Below are positions 1 to 8,172 of a stretch of 11,091 bases of DNA, piece after piece (position 1 is the first letter of the stretch; every line of letters begins with the position of its first letter). Position numbers and translations under genes: made by a program. The stretch is from Bacillota bacterium. GTDB lineage: Bacteria; Bacillota; Clostridia; Lachnospirales; Lachnospiraceae. Under the pieces are notes generated by a model. It made no database searches. It was not told the origin of the DNA and was given only the letters and a program-made list of their open reading frames with translations. The DNA is taken from NCBI GenBank assembly GCA_023390555.1, contig JAEWCQ010000005.1:1-11091 (forward strand), given 5' to 3'.

Positions 1-390
1 CGGCTTCAACTCCTGTTTTGGCTTCTGTTCCTTTACATTCCATAATGTTTCTATTAATACGGCATGCAAGGTGGTCACACAGCGCGCACCAGACATCCTT
101 TACATTCCATAATGTTTCTATTAATACTGCATCTGCGGTGCCGTTATACACCATAAGTGTCATCTTTACATTCCATAATGTTTCTATTAATACAAAGACG
201 AGGTATACGAAGTTATGTTACAGCGTTACTTTACATTCCATAATGTTTCTATTAATACAGGAATCGTAGGTGTTGTACTACTTGCTTTTATAGCCTTTAC
301 ATTCCATAATGTTTCTATTAATACGTTGCAACTCATTTATTCCACCCCTTTCAGCAGTTCCTTTACATTCCATAATGTTTCTATTAATAC
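1..390 (-). CRISPR. Subtype I-B CRISPR array, leader-proximal end, truncated by the window edge
   Basis: Six identical 30-bp repeats lie at 31-60, 98-127, 164-193, 229-258, 295-324 and 361-390. On the plus strand each starts CTTTACATTCC and ends CTATTAATAC. In the crRNA sense (minus) the repeat starts GTATTAATAG and ends ATGGAATGTAAAG, giving an expected 8-nt handle ATGTAAAG. Complete spacers are 61-97 (37), 128-163 (36), 194-228 (35), 259-294 (36) and 325-360 (36); 1-30 is part of a sixth. Orientation follows from cas2 and a promoter-bearing leader to the right, so 325-360 is the newest spacer and older ones lie beyond the left edge. No repeat decay is seen, consistent with an active array. 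In crRNA sense, spacer 128-163 reads through open as MTLMVYNGTADA, and spacer 259-294 read on plus encodes a hydrophobic stretch GIVGVVLLAFI, perhaps from a phage membrane protein. Confidence 0.98.
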
Positions 391-564
391 CAACCGCACA
401 GCAAATGCCCATTTTTCAATAAATTCGCTTCATATTTTTGTCTACCCTTTCAAAAATATATTATCATATTATTTTAAACACTTCAAATATACTTCAAACC
501 ACTGTAACTATAGCATTGTCTACTCCCTGCGGTTTTTACAATATTTTAGGTCGACAAAACAATG
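391..564 (-). promoter_or_regulatory. CRISPR leader
   Basis: This AT-rich 174-bp stretch between the cas2 stop and the first repeat holds no gene. Read on minus it contains an array promoter, two copies of TTTGAAGT spaced 11 bp apart (498-491 and 487-480), and a 9-bp inverted repeat near cas2. Direct repeats one helical turn apart are plausible docking sites for Cas1-Cas2 or for the polymerase, but that is inference. No repeat-like sequence lies to the right of 390, so the array ends there. Confidence 0.8.
458..486 (-). promoter_or_regulatory. Probable promoter of the CRISPR array
   Basis: On the minus strand a -35 TTGAAG (486-481) and a -10 TAATAT (463-458) are separated by exactly 17 bp. 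Transcription would begin near 451, giving about 60 nt of leader RNA before the first repeat. Both boxes are near consensus. In AT-rich DNA a chance match is possible, but position and orientation are right. Confidence 0.6.
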
Positions 565-567
565 CTA
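511..567. repeat. 9-bp inverted repeat between cas2 and leader
   Basis: TAGCATTGT at 511-519 is the exact reverse complement of ACAATGCTA at 559-567, and the right arm includes the cas2 stop codon. The 39-nt loop and lack of a T-run make this a poor intrinsic terminator. It could be a structural or protein-binding element marking the boundary between operon and leader, or chance. Confidence 0.4.
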
Positions 568-843
568 CAGCAAAAAAGTCGTTTTATCGTCTTCTATGCC
601 CCAGAATTCTTTATCCAGCCATCTTTCCTGTCTGCTTTTGAATACAATGACAGAATCCTTTTCTTTATGAATATATGGTTTTAACTCCTGCTTCATTTTG
701 GCAATCTGAGATTTCGAAATTTCACCTTCAAAAACAGAATTTTGTATGTGGGATAAATATTTCTTACAGATTTTAAAAACATGTGACCAACGTTTTTGCC
801 CACTTTCGCTTTGACTAATATCGTATACTAAAACAATGTACAT
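565..843 (-). CDS. cas2: CRISPR-associated endonuclease Cas2
   Basis: This is the non-catalytic scaffold subunit of the Cas1-Cas2 integrase, which captures prespacers and inserts them at the leader end of the array. The 92-residue protein has the usual Cas2 length and the N-terminal beta strand ending in the conserved acidic position (MYIVLVYDIS, Asp8), followed by helices and a C-terminal strand (DSVIVFKS). It is the last gene of the operon. Only three bases separate its ATG from the cas1 stop. The only ribosome-site candidate is GGTGG, formed by the last two Trp codons of cas1, so translation is probably coupled to cas1. It ends next to the leader and array it serves. The identification rests on motif, size and position. 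Confidence 0.95.
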   Translation of the reverse strand: MYIVLVYDISQSESGQKRWSHVFKICKKYLSHIQNSVFEGEISKSQIAKMKQELKPYIHKEKDSVIVFKSRQERWLDKEFWGIEDDKTTFLL

Positions 844-846
844 CTT

Positions 847-1839
847 TTACCACCAGATTTTGAACCCTTCATATTCTTTTTCACCAATTAAATGCTTAAC
901 CAATTTGTAAGCTTCCAATCGGATCAGATATTGATACGAAACTTTACGCCCTATTTCTTTGTGCATAATAGTCTTTTTCAACCTTTCCTCAAGTTCTGTC
1001 ACGATCAGTCTTGATGCCTCTTTCTTTAAGTGCAGACAATTCAGTTCCTTTGTAAAACTCTCTTCTGTGATTTGCCTCCTGTTCAATAACGAAAAAATAA
1101 GTCTATCTCCAATTAATGGCTTAAATATTTCTGATAAATCAAGACAAAGGGAATATCTTCGCACTCCAGGTTCATGCAGATAGCTGATTGTTGGGTTCAG
1201 CTGTGTATGATATATCTCGCTTAATGTTTTAGAATATATGAGGGAATTTACAAAAGAGATCAGAGAATTAATCATATTATCTGGTGGATGCATCACTCTC
1301 TTGTTAAAATTGATTTCCTGATCAACGATAATATTCCATGCCGAATAATATTGCTTTCTGATATTCCCTTCCACACCCATTAATTCCTCTACCGAATTTG
1401 TGGAGGATATCTGCCTTTTTAAATGCTCTATTTCTTTCATGTACGCAGAAACATCTTTTCCCCTTCCATTATAGTAGCGCAGATTGCGATAGATGTTATC
1501 TGCAGCAGCTTCGATCAATTTTCTCGCAATGCAAATACGTTTTTCATAATCTGTGTAATGTTCAACCTGATGAATCAACAGCTTGCCTGCTAACAGACTT
1601 TCTCTTGGATAATAACTTCCTGTATAAAAATTATAGTAGTTAAAGAAATGTATCGGTATTCCATATTGCGAAATGTAATTAATCAACGCCGTATTGAACG
1701 AAATCTCTGTCATGACATAGATATCACTGATTCGTTCAATTGGAATGTCCTTCTTTTCTTCATCCTGTGTTGTAAACCGGACTGTATTGTCTTTTCTTTG
1801 CAACGTACCATTATTATATATGTAAAAGCTTTGTCCCAT
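847..1839 (-). CDS. cas1: CRISPR-associated integrase/endonuclease Cas1 (type I-B)
   Basis: Cas1 is the catalytic subunit of the spacer-acquisition integrase: it joins prespacer 3' ends to the first repeat. The 330-residue protein has the N-terminal beta domain (about 1-80) and the helical catalytic domain. The metal ligands are visible as Glu157 in GVEGN, His222 in YLHEPGVRRYS and Asp234 in LCLDLSE, with Glu237 just after. The PP(D)N...SLISFVNSLIY segment (about 185-202) is also typical of the family. The start is supported by GGGAGG a few bases upstream. That site directly follows the cas4 TAG stop, so cas4 and cas1 are tightly linked, as expected for a Cas4-Cas1-Cas2 adaptation module. No key residue is missing. 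Confidence 0.98.
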   Translation of the reverse strand: MGQSFYIYNNGTLQRKDNTVRFTTQDEEKKDIPIERISDIYVMTEISFNTALINYISQYGIPIHFFNYYNFYTGSYYPRESLLAGKLLIHQVEHYTDYEKRICIARKLIEAAADNIYRNLRYYNGRGKDVSAYMKEIEHLKRQISSTNSVEELMGVEGNIRKQYYSAWNIIVDQEINFNKRVMHPPDNMINSLISFVNSLIYSKTLSEIYHTQLNPTISYLHEPGVRRYSLCLDLSEIFKPLIGDRLIFSLLNRRQITEESFTKELNCLHLKKEASRLIVTELEERLKKTIMHKEIGRKVSYQYLIRLEAYKLVKHLIGEKEYEGFKIWW

Positions 1840-1851
1840 ATATCTTCCTCC

Positions 1852-2346
1852 CTATATCAGGCACAAATCATGGTAAGCACATTTACCGCATAATTTTATT
1901 TCTTTAAATACAGGCGGTTGATCTGTATTCCTTATTCGGATAATATCCCCAATCACGCCTTGCAGACTCCTCATATCATCCTCAGTGAGTTCCACTACAA
2001 GATTTTTTTTCAGTAATGGATAATCAATTCGGGCTTTGATATCCTGTACACCTCTCTGCCTAAGGTAATACAGATAATATTTTACCTGCCATACACCTGC
2101 TTCTTCGATTGCACGACTTTTTTTAATTTCATGTAGTTCGTGATGATTTTTTATAAAATCAATGTTAATGACATTATCAATATTAATATGTTTGTCATCA
2201 CGCCCATAACTACTTTCATCCAGCAATTTTCCAAGCAGAACATTTTCATTTTCCATTTCCATATTGATTTCGTTACAAAAATACCACAGTTTACGTTTAC
2301 AGACAAAATAGTAATAAATCATCACTCCTGTAATTCTTTCTTCCAT
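1852..2346 (-). CDS. cas4: CRISPR-associated exonuclease Cas4
   Basis: Cas4 is a RecB-like nuclease with an iron-sulfur cluster that trims prespacers and helps select those with a correct PAM before integration by Cas1-Cas2. The 164-residue length is normal. The four expected cluster cysteines are visible: Cys16 in FVCKRKLWYF, and Cys153, Cys156 and Cys162 in the C-terminal LCGKCAYHDLC. The nuclease core shows Asp63, the E-x-K pair Glu73/Lys75 in HEIKKS, and Gln87 in VWQVKYYLYYL. Where many Cas4 proteins have a histidine after the G-K-L segment, this one reads GKLLDESSYGR with Asp43. I cannot tell whether that is normal for this subgroup. The ATG follows AGGAGG at 2357-2362. It sits between cas3 and cas1. 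Confidence 0.95.
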   Translation of the reverse strand: MEERITGVMIYYYFVCKRKLWYFCNEINMEMENENVLLGKLLDESSYGRDDKHINIDNVINIDFIKNHHELHEIKKSRAIEEAGVWQVKYYLYYLRQRGVQDIKARIDYPLLKKNLVVELTEDDMRSLQGVIGDIIRIRNTDQPPVFKEIKLCGKCAYHDLCLI

Positions 2347-2391
2347 ATATTCTTACCCTCCTGAGCAATCAGCCATTAGATAGTACAAACT

Positions 2392-4752
2392 TCAGAGAAA
2401 ACTCTCTTCTTCTTCCACTTTGTCAAATCTGAGACCAAGCCCCTTTTGCATAAAAATATCAAAATCATAGCTCCATTCCGTTCTATGTATATCCGTGTTC
2501 TCTATGATTGCATGATCAACATGTTCAGGGAATCCATTTTTAGCATGGATACTCAGTGTCATTTCACCCAGCTTTTCCTGCAGCATGCTTTTCACCGTAT
2601 GTTCGCCATAATGTCTGCCCAGAAATGCCTGAATACTGTCTATCATATCCTGATTTTCCTTGTAGATTTTCTCTGGAATCACCTTTACACTACGAATGCC
2701 ACGAAACTCTTTTGCCACCTCTGTTTTAGTATATTCCAGTGGTTGTAAAACATTTAATTCCCGTAATGATTTTTCTATCAATTTAAAGTACTGGGTACTC
2801 CGAATCTGCTCTACATCGTAAACTTCATTCATATATACTGTCTTATCCGCTTCCGTAAACACTCTCCCTTCATAACGCTGCAAAATGGCTGATGAACGTT
2901 GATAGATATCTTCGTCATACACATGTTTGTATTCTGTTCCCGTATCACAGACAATTACATTTTCCTCTTCCACGGTATATCGCCCTGACCGGTTACACCT
3001 TCCCATTCGCTGCAGTAAACTGTCTGCCGTACACATTTCCGTATACAAAAATTCAAAGTCGATGTCCAGACTGGCTTCTACGATCTGTGTCGTCACCCAG
3101 ATACCTGGCACATCCCTCTCCTCTGAAAACTTCTTAATACGATCTTCCAGCATGCGGCGATGCTCTCTTGTATATCTGGCGTGCAGTAAACAGACATTAC
3201 CATACATTTCATCCAACTGCTCATAAATTTTCTGTGCCTTAGACACCGTATTGCAGATTACCAAAACCTTTTTCATTTTTCCCTTTTCAGCGATTTCATC
3301 GATATCCATCTGACTTCTTCTTATTTTCACTTTGTGTCGGGGCAAATCTAAATTCATCGAAAAATCTCTGTATTCATAAGCATGATCCTGCAGTAATCCC
3401 TGTCTTTCCATAAAATATCGCAGAACCGGGGGAAATGTAGCCGTAATGATAGCAAACCTGCCTCCCATCTTCACAATTTCCATCAATCCGTAAATCAGCG
3501 CAGCAACCACCTTTGGTTCATAGGATTGAATTTCATCGATAATAATCTTAGAGTATTTTAAGGTGGCTGCAAAAATTTCCGTTCCAAGTGCCTTATACAC
3601 AAACTTAAAGAGCTGATCTACCGTACATACCGTCAACGGAGCAGAAAGCAATTTTGCCCGAGCATACAACTCATATCCATCAATTGGCTGTTCACTTTCC
3701 GTTGCTTCCTTCAAATAAATATTCATGCTGTCAGAATGCAACAGGACAACATCTTCATATTGATATCTTTTTCGTATTCTGTCGTAAATAGCGTTGGAAG
3801 ATACCTTTAACGGAAGTGTATAAAAACCCTTCTCCCCGTTCAGCCACAGCAATGCGGCCTCTGTCTTTCCCGAACCGGTCGGAGCAACAACTACCAGATT
3901 ATCCTCTCGTTTTTCATACATATAGGCTTGTACCGGCCGAAAAGAATTTCCATATTCCTCTGCTATTTTCCGACATAGCCTTTTATCATACAAATCGGTC
4001 TGGTACTCTATCTCCTGATATCCCGCACTTACCGCCCAGTCAAACTTATTTAGCATCCCTTTGACCAGCATATATTCGCACCAGACATCATCATCTACAA
4101 TCTTATATTCGTATGAAGTATCATTTCGAAACAAAAGATTTCCAAGATTTTGTGTCCGTATGGACATATCCGGATTGTTACAAAATTCCCTGATCTGCTC
4201 TTTAAAATGCTTCTCCCAGAATTTCTCAAAATCTTCCTTTTTATAATCATCATCGCGGGTATGATGATTATAGATTGCAGTAAGAACTATATCAAAATCT
4301 TTTTTCTGTGTACACCTTACGCAATTTTCTATAAAATCTTTTTTCGAAAGAACCAACGCACTTAAAAATCCATGTGGAATCTGCTTTTCATTCCACTTTG
4401 CCTTATGGCCCGGGCGAACGATTGCCTGAAAAAGAGCATTTGCTTTTCCAATATCGTGTTTCTGACAGGCATAACAAATAAACTGTTTCTCCCGCTCCGT
4501 AAAATATGCTCCAAATGAATCAAAAAACCGCTCTGCACACCTGACAATTTCCTCCAAATGATCACTTAACAGCTTTTGCTGTTCGGGCTCTTTCTGCTCT
4601 TTTAATTTTTCAATCGCTGCTTCAAGTATTTTTAATTCCCAATCATTAAAATTTTCTTGTAACCGCTCCCTCAGAAGCTGAATCTCCCTTGTTCGTTTTT
4701 CTCTCTCCTCTTTCGTCAAAACAATCGTTGTCGATTTTGCATAATACTCCAT
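2392..4752 (-). CDS. cas3: CRISPR-associated helicase-nuclease Cas3 (HD + DExH fusion)
   Basis: Cas3 is recruited to Cascade-marked DNA and degrades it. I start it at the ATG at 4752, preceded by AGGAAGG eight bases upstream; a longer in-frame GTG start at 4806 has no ribosome site. The 786-residue protein has an N-terminal HD nuclease domain: His65, the His99-Asp100 pair in QKHDIGK, His127, His163-His164 in YNHHT and Asp238. A superfamily 2 helicase follows: Walker A APTGSGKT at 290-297, DEIQ at 406-409 (a variant of the usual DEVH), TAT at 437-439, and QRMGRCNR at 581-588. Domain order and length fit a full single-chain Cas3. A gap of 108 bp separates it from cas5, larger than other gaps in the operon, and no terminator is visible there. 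Confidence 0.97.
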   Translation of the reverse strand: MEYYAKSTTIVLTKEEREKRTREIQLLRERLQENFNDWELKILEAAIEKLKEQKEPEQQKLLSDHLEEIVRCAERFFDSFGAYFTEREKQFICYACQKHDIGKANALFQAIVRPGHKAKWNEKQIPHGFLSALVLSKKDFIENCVRCTQKKDFDIVLTAIYNHHTRDDDYKKEDFEKFWEKHFKEQIREFCNNPDMSIRTQNLGNLLFRNDTSYEYKIVDDDVWCEYMLVKGMLNKFDWAVSAGYQEIEYQTDLYDKRLCRKIAEEYGNSFRPVQAYMYEKREDNLVVVAPTGSGKTEAALLWLNGEKGFYTLPLKVSSNAIYDRIRKRYQYEDVVLLHSDSMNIYLKEATESEQPIDGYELYARAKLLSAPLTVCTVDQLFKFVYKALGTEIFAATLKYSKIIIDEIQSYEPKVVAALIYGLMEIVKMGGRFAIITATFPPVLRYFMERQGLLQDHAYEYRDFSMNLDLPRHKVKIRRSQMDIDEIAEKGKMKKVLVICNTVSKAQKIYEQLDEMYGNVCLLHARYTREHRRMLEDRIKKFSEERDVPGIWVTTQIVEASLDIDFEFLYTEMCTADSLLQRMGRCNRSGRYTVEEENVIVCDTGTEYKHVYDEDIYQRSSAILQRYEGRVFTEADKTVYMNEVYDVEQIRSTQYFKLIEKSLRELNVLQPLEYTKTEVAKEFRGIRSVKVIPEKIYKENQDMIDSIQAFLGRHYGEHTVKSMLQEKLGEMTLSIHAKNGFPEHVDHAIIENTDIHRTEWSYDFDIFMQKGLGLRFDKVEEEESFL

Positions 4753-4860
4753 AAATTTATCCTTCCTGGCATTTCCACGTTCCTTGTTATGTACAAAACC
4801 TACCACTTTGTGATCTTTTTATGCTGTCTCTTTCCAAAATGTAACTATTTAGATAAACTG

Positions 4861-5580
4861 TCAAACCAGTACGACAAGATCTCCATACTCGTCTACGATT
4901 CCCTCTTCCAGCTTAGTTCCCTTTAAAAAGTAGTACGCCTTCACCTTTCCCCCATCCTTTTTCCATCTTCGGATCTGTCCCAGCTTTGTCGGTTCATATT
5001 CTTTCGTAAGTGTATAGACCGTGGTTGAGTAATTCCCCAAATCCAGTTCGGTATCCACCGGAATATAAATATCCCGGTTAACATCCGCACCTTCTTTCTT
5101 ATGTAGTTCAACCAGCTCCACATTTATCACATCTAATATATCCTCATATCTTCCAAGCGACAAATATCGCGGCGGATATTTTAATGCATGGTAAACCGTT
5201 TCAAAATCCTCCTCTGCTGGTGCAACATGAAGAAGCATATGGTTATCGCAAATCAATTCTACATTTCCGATACCCTTAAACACTCCATATTGCTTGTCCC
5301 CTTCCTCTATGCATATCTGATGACGCTCCTTTTCATATTTCGCCCCTGGTTTAAACGAATATCTGGTATACAATTCCGACACGGAACCGGCATTCGTTCC
5401 CTGAATACTCAACATCATAGGATGAAACTCCGTATACTGGCAGGCTGCATGTATCATTCCAAGTACCGTAGAGTAAGGCGGCAGTGGAAACGATTCTTTT
5501 ATCAGGATACTGCTTGGTTTTCTGTAATTCACCAGATTCTGATAGCATTCGATTCTAATTGCTTTCTCCATAATATACAT
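4861..5580 (-). CDS. cas5: Cascade subunit Cas5 (type I-B)
   Basis: Cas5 caps the 5' handle of the crRNA in Cascade. The 239-residue protein has the RAMP-like N-terminus (KAIRIECYQNLVNYRKP), the early PLPPYSTVLGMIHAA segment that aligns with the family's PP-STVxG motif, and YLSLGRYED near residue 140, another family hallmark. The ATG at 5580 lies inside the end of cas7, a 26-bp overlap, with GAGGA five bases upstream. A second ATG three codons in (5571) is possible but its spacing from that ribosome site is poor. The overlap implies translational coupling to cas7, fitting fixed subunit stoichiometry. Confidence 0.95.
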   Translation of the reverse strand: MYIMEKAIRIECYQNLVNYRKPSSILIKESFPLPPYSTVLGMIHAACQYTEFHPMMLSIQGTNAGSVSELYTRYSFKPGAKYEKERHQICIEEGDKQYGVFKGIGNVELICDNHMLLHVAPAEEDFETVYHALKYPPRYLSLGRYEDILDVINVELVELHKKEGADVNRDIYIPVDTELDLGNYSTTVYTLTKEYEPTKLGQIRRWKKDGGKVKAYYFLKGTKLEEGIVDEYGDLVVLV

Positions 5581-6433
5581 CCACTTCCTCTTTCAGATAA
5601 GTAAAAACAGCTCCAACGGTTTTGGCACACAGCTTTTGTTTCAGTTCCTCCTGATTAGAAAAAATTCCTGATGCCATTCCCACAAGGGTATGTTCCTTTA
5701 TCTGCGTATCATCATTTATAATTTCTAACAGTGTTTCTGCCTGAATTGCTTGTTCTGCCAAAGAAATCCGGTTTTCAAAAAACGGATTCTTTCGCTCGTA
5801 TCTTCCCCCGATGATAAATAGAGGGCTTAGGTTTTCTCTCCTCCCCTTAATATCACGGTATAGATACTGAATGGTATCAAGCAGTGACTTCACCCGATTC
5901 GCCTTTTCTTTTGCAGCAATTTCAATCTCACCGTCAATTCCAATTCTGTCCAAATCAATTGTTATGGTATAGGAATAATAGGATCTTTGAATTTCACTCT
6001 GCGCAATTCCATTCTCTAGATTATCCCTCCTTGCCAATCCCATATTCGTTAAAAATTCAAGGTCACTTTGATATGGTTCCAGTGCAATTGCATTGCTAAG
6101 CCGTACTACCGCACTTCTGGTCGCTGCTCCTCCCTTTTTATCTTCTTCCTTCGAGGTCGTTTTCATATATCCAAACAAGTCTATTTCTGGATAATCCACG
6201 ATGGTTGCAGATGGAGCGAACTGAACCACACCGCTTTTTCCATCCACCGGAGTGTGATCCCAATCCAGCTGCTGTACAATATTGTATCTTATCGCCTGCC
6301 TTGATATATAAGAATACTGTTCATAGTTTCCACGGGACATTTTCTTTAGCGCCATTATATTCCCGACACCCTCCCCATAATTTGCACTCTCCGCAAGAAA
6401 AACCATTGTAGCTGTAAGACCGCTTCTAATCAT
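5555..6433 (-). CDS. cas7: Cascade backbone subunit Cas7 (Cst2/DevR family)
   Basis: Cas7 polymerises along the crRNA spacer and forms the backbone of Cascade. The 292-residue protein starts with RSGLTATMVFLAESANYGEG, followed by SRGNYEQYSYISRQAIRYN, both recognisable as the Cst2 (DevR-like) Cas7 group used by one branch of subtype I-B. The ATG is preceded by AAGGAGG nine bases upstream and overlaps the cas8 stop in an ATGA (6430-6433), so it is translationally coupled to cas8. Its own 3' end overlaps cas5. Assignment is by sequence resemblance and operon position. Confidence 0.96.
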   Translation of the reverse strand: MIRSGLTATMVFLAESANYGEGVGNIMALKKMSRGNYEQYSYISRQAIRYNIVQQLDWDHTPVDGKSGVVQFAPSATIVDYPEIDLFGYMKTTSKEEDKKGGAATRSAVVRLSNAIALEPYQSDLEFLTNMGLARRDNLENGIAQSEIQRSYYSYTITIDLDRIGIDGEIEIAAKEKANRVKSLLDTIQYLYRDIKGRRENLSPLFIIGGRYERKNPFFENRISLAEQAIQAETLLEIINDDTQIKEHTLVGMASGIFSNQEELKQKLCAKTVGAVFTYLKEEVDVYYGESN

Positions 6434-8157
6434 TGCCCTTCTCCTCCTTTTTCATATTTGTGACTTCCCTGCAAACCCAAAATAAATGCATATCCATTTT
6501 CCAGAAAGCTGGCATGGTTATTCTGCTTGTCCAGCATATGAATAAACCCATCCGGCACCTCTAAATTAGCCCCTTTAGAATTCTTTAACTTGTTGGAGCA
6601 ATAAACACGCATAAGTATCTCCATAAAACGTTCCACATTCCTGACCGAAAGTGCATTTAGCAACTGATAGACGGTGCCTCTCAGGCAGGAATCATCTGTA
6701 GTTCCTTTAGCTCTTAACAATGCGCCCCTTAATTCATAACCGCTTTCTCTCATTGAATACCGGCTCACCCATATCCCTCCTCGTTCTTCTTTTTGACACC
6801 GAAACCTCAGACTAGTTCTCAGCTGTATATCATACACAATTCCAGCCTGTAAACGCAGTGCCTTTTGATCCATTGAAAGTTTCAAAATTCTATCCAGCAA
6901 TCCATATTGATTCCGGTATTTTATGATATTCATAACCACTGCTTCGTAAATATTGTAAAATTCTTTTCCAAGCTTCATATAAGGATGCTCGCTTAATCTT
7001 TTTAAATCAGCTCTTACACCAGATTTTCCATCGGAATGACTGTCACTCAACAGCTCCAGTACATCCTTTCCCAGGATGCCGAATATGTATCTATCATCTG
7101 CATCTTTCCCCCGAATGATAATCTGAATATTTCTAAGTTCCTTTGTCTTTTTTTCCAGCAGAATTATCATCGTACGGGCAATCCATGTAGAATAGTTTTC
7201 TTCCTCCTTTCGTTTCGTAGGAAGAATTTCTTTTGAGTTTGTATGAAGTAATTGTTTTAAACTATCATTTGCATTTATAAATAAAAACCGATTCCCAATC
7301 AATTGGAATCCAAGCGGCACCAGTGAATAGACGAATGCACAGACAGGGCATAAAAACAAATCCACCTTTCCCTTCCAGTATGAAGATGTCTTTCGTGCAA
7401 GATCATCCGCCTGTTCGGTCATAAATGCAATTGATACCTTTTCACCGGAATCCATCAGATTGCTGCAATCCACACACATTTCTTTTGATTTCGCATGATC
7501 TTTCTGCAAATATTGTCGAAGCTTCTCGGAAAAGTCTGTTTCAAAGCAGATTCTCATGTCTTTTTTGGCGTTTGCAGTTAGTAAGAAACTCTTTCCAGAC
7601 CAAAACCGGTTGATATAATTGTAGATAATCCCTTTCATTTGGAAGGTCTCTGCACACAGAGGCTGCATGAGAAATGCTTTCAGTTCATACAGCCGGTGCT
7701 GCAATTCCGACGGTTCGATTGTTTCCTTCAGTTTATTTGCTTTTAGCTGTTCATATACTTGAGGATTTTCTATCCTGCCACGTATATTTTCAAAGCCTGA
7801 CTTATTACTATTGGAAAGCAGTTTGTCCTGAATAAATTTCAAATCTTCTTTCGCTTTTTCCGGTAACCACTTCTCACTTTCCAACATATCCAAAAGCTTA
7901 TCCATGCGTTCCAAAATTGCCTGATATGCAGTACCGGAACCATAGTATTCTATAAATGCTTTAAAATACAAATCTGTCCAATCAGCACTAACAGCAAACT
8001 CCCGGCTTAACCATAAACACTGTTCAGACCCCGTATCATCCGATGTGATTCCGTAATCGAGATCTTCTCTTGCATTTGATCTGTCCAGTAGATAGTTCAA
8101 TCCAACAATCCCAGCATTTTTCAAAAAATCTCCCATTGTTATCACAATCTTGTCCAA
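6430..8157 (-). CDS. cas8b1: Cascade large subunit Cas8b1/Cst1 (CXXC-CXXC)
   Basis: Cas8 is the large subunit that recognises the PAM and later recruits Cas3. The 575-residue protein has the diagnostic two zinc-binding pairs of the Cst1 group: CVDC at 228-231 and CPVC at 270-273. It sits between cas6 and cas7 as expected. I choose the TTG at 8157 as start, seven bases after AGGAGG. The in-frame GTG two codons upstream (8163) lies only one base from that ribosome site and is too close to be used. TTG starts can limit expression, which would be notable for a stoichiometry-setting single-copy subunit. The protein also determines the PAM, so the CCA reading elsewhere in this window depends on it. 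Confidence 0.93.
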   Translation of the reverse strand: MDKIVITMGDFLKNAGIVGLNYLLDRSNAREDLDYGITSDDTGSEQCLWLSREFAVSADWTDLYFKAFIEYYGSGTAYQAILERMDKLLDMLESEKWLPEKAKEDLKFIQDKLLSNSNKSGFENIRGRIENPQVYEQLKANKLKETIEPSELQHRLYELKAFLMQPLCAETFQMKGIIYNYINRFWSGKSFLLTANAKKDMRICFETDFSEKLRQYLQKDHAKSKEMCVDCSNLMDSGEKVSIAFMTEQADDLARKTSSYWKGKVDLFLCPVCAFVYSLVPLGFQLIGNRFLFINANDSLKQLLHTNSKEILPTKRKEEENYSTWIARTMIILLEKKTKELRNIQIIIRGKDADDRYIFGILGKDVLELLSDSHSDGKSGVRADLKRLSEHPYMKLGKEFYNIYEAVVMNIIKYRNQYGLLDRILKLSMDQKALRLQAGIVYDIQLRTSLRFRCQKEERGGIWVSRYSMRESGYELRGALLRAKGTTDDSCLRGTVYQLLNALSVRNVERFMEILMRVYCSNKLKNSKGANLEVPDGFIHMLDKQNNHASFLENGYAFILGLQGSHKYEKGGEGQ

Positions 8158-8172
8158 TGGCACACCTCCTTT

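Noticed and set aside
391..426. A further spacer to the right of the last repeat
   Set aside because: No repeat, even a degenerate one, follows it; the stretch is the leader.
18..670. Plus-strand open frames with a repeated FTFHNVSINT peptide
   Set aside because: These are translations of the CRISPR repeats and leader; the peptide repeat is the DNA repeat, and no ribosome site or protein family supports them.
4753..4806. An 18-codon N-terminal extension of Cas3 from a GTG start
   Set aside because: No ribosome site precedes it, whereas the ATG at 4752 has AGGAAGG at good spacing.
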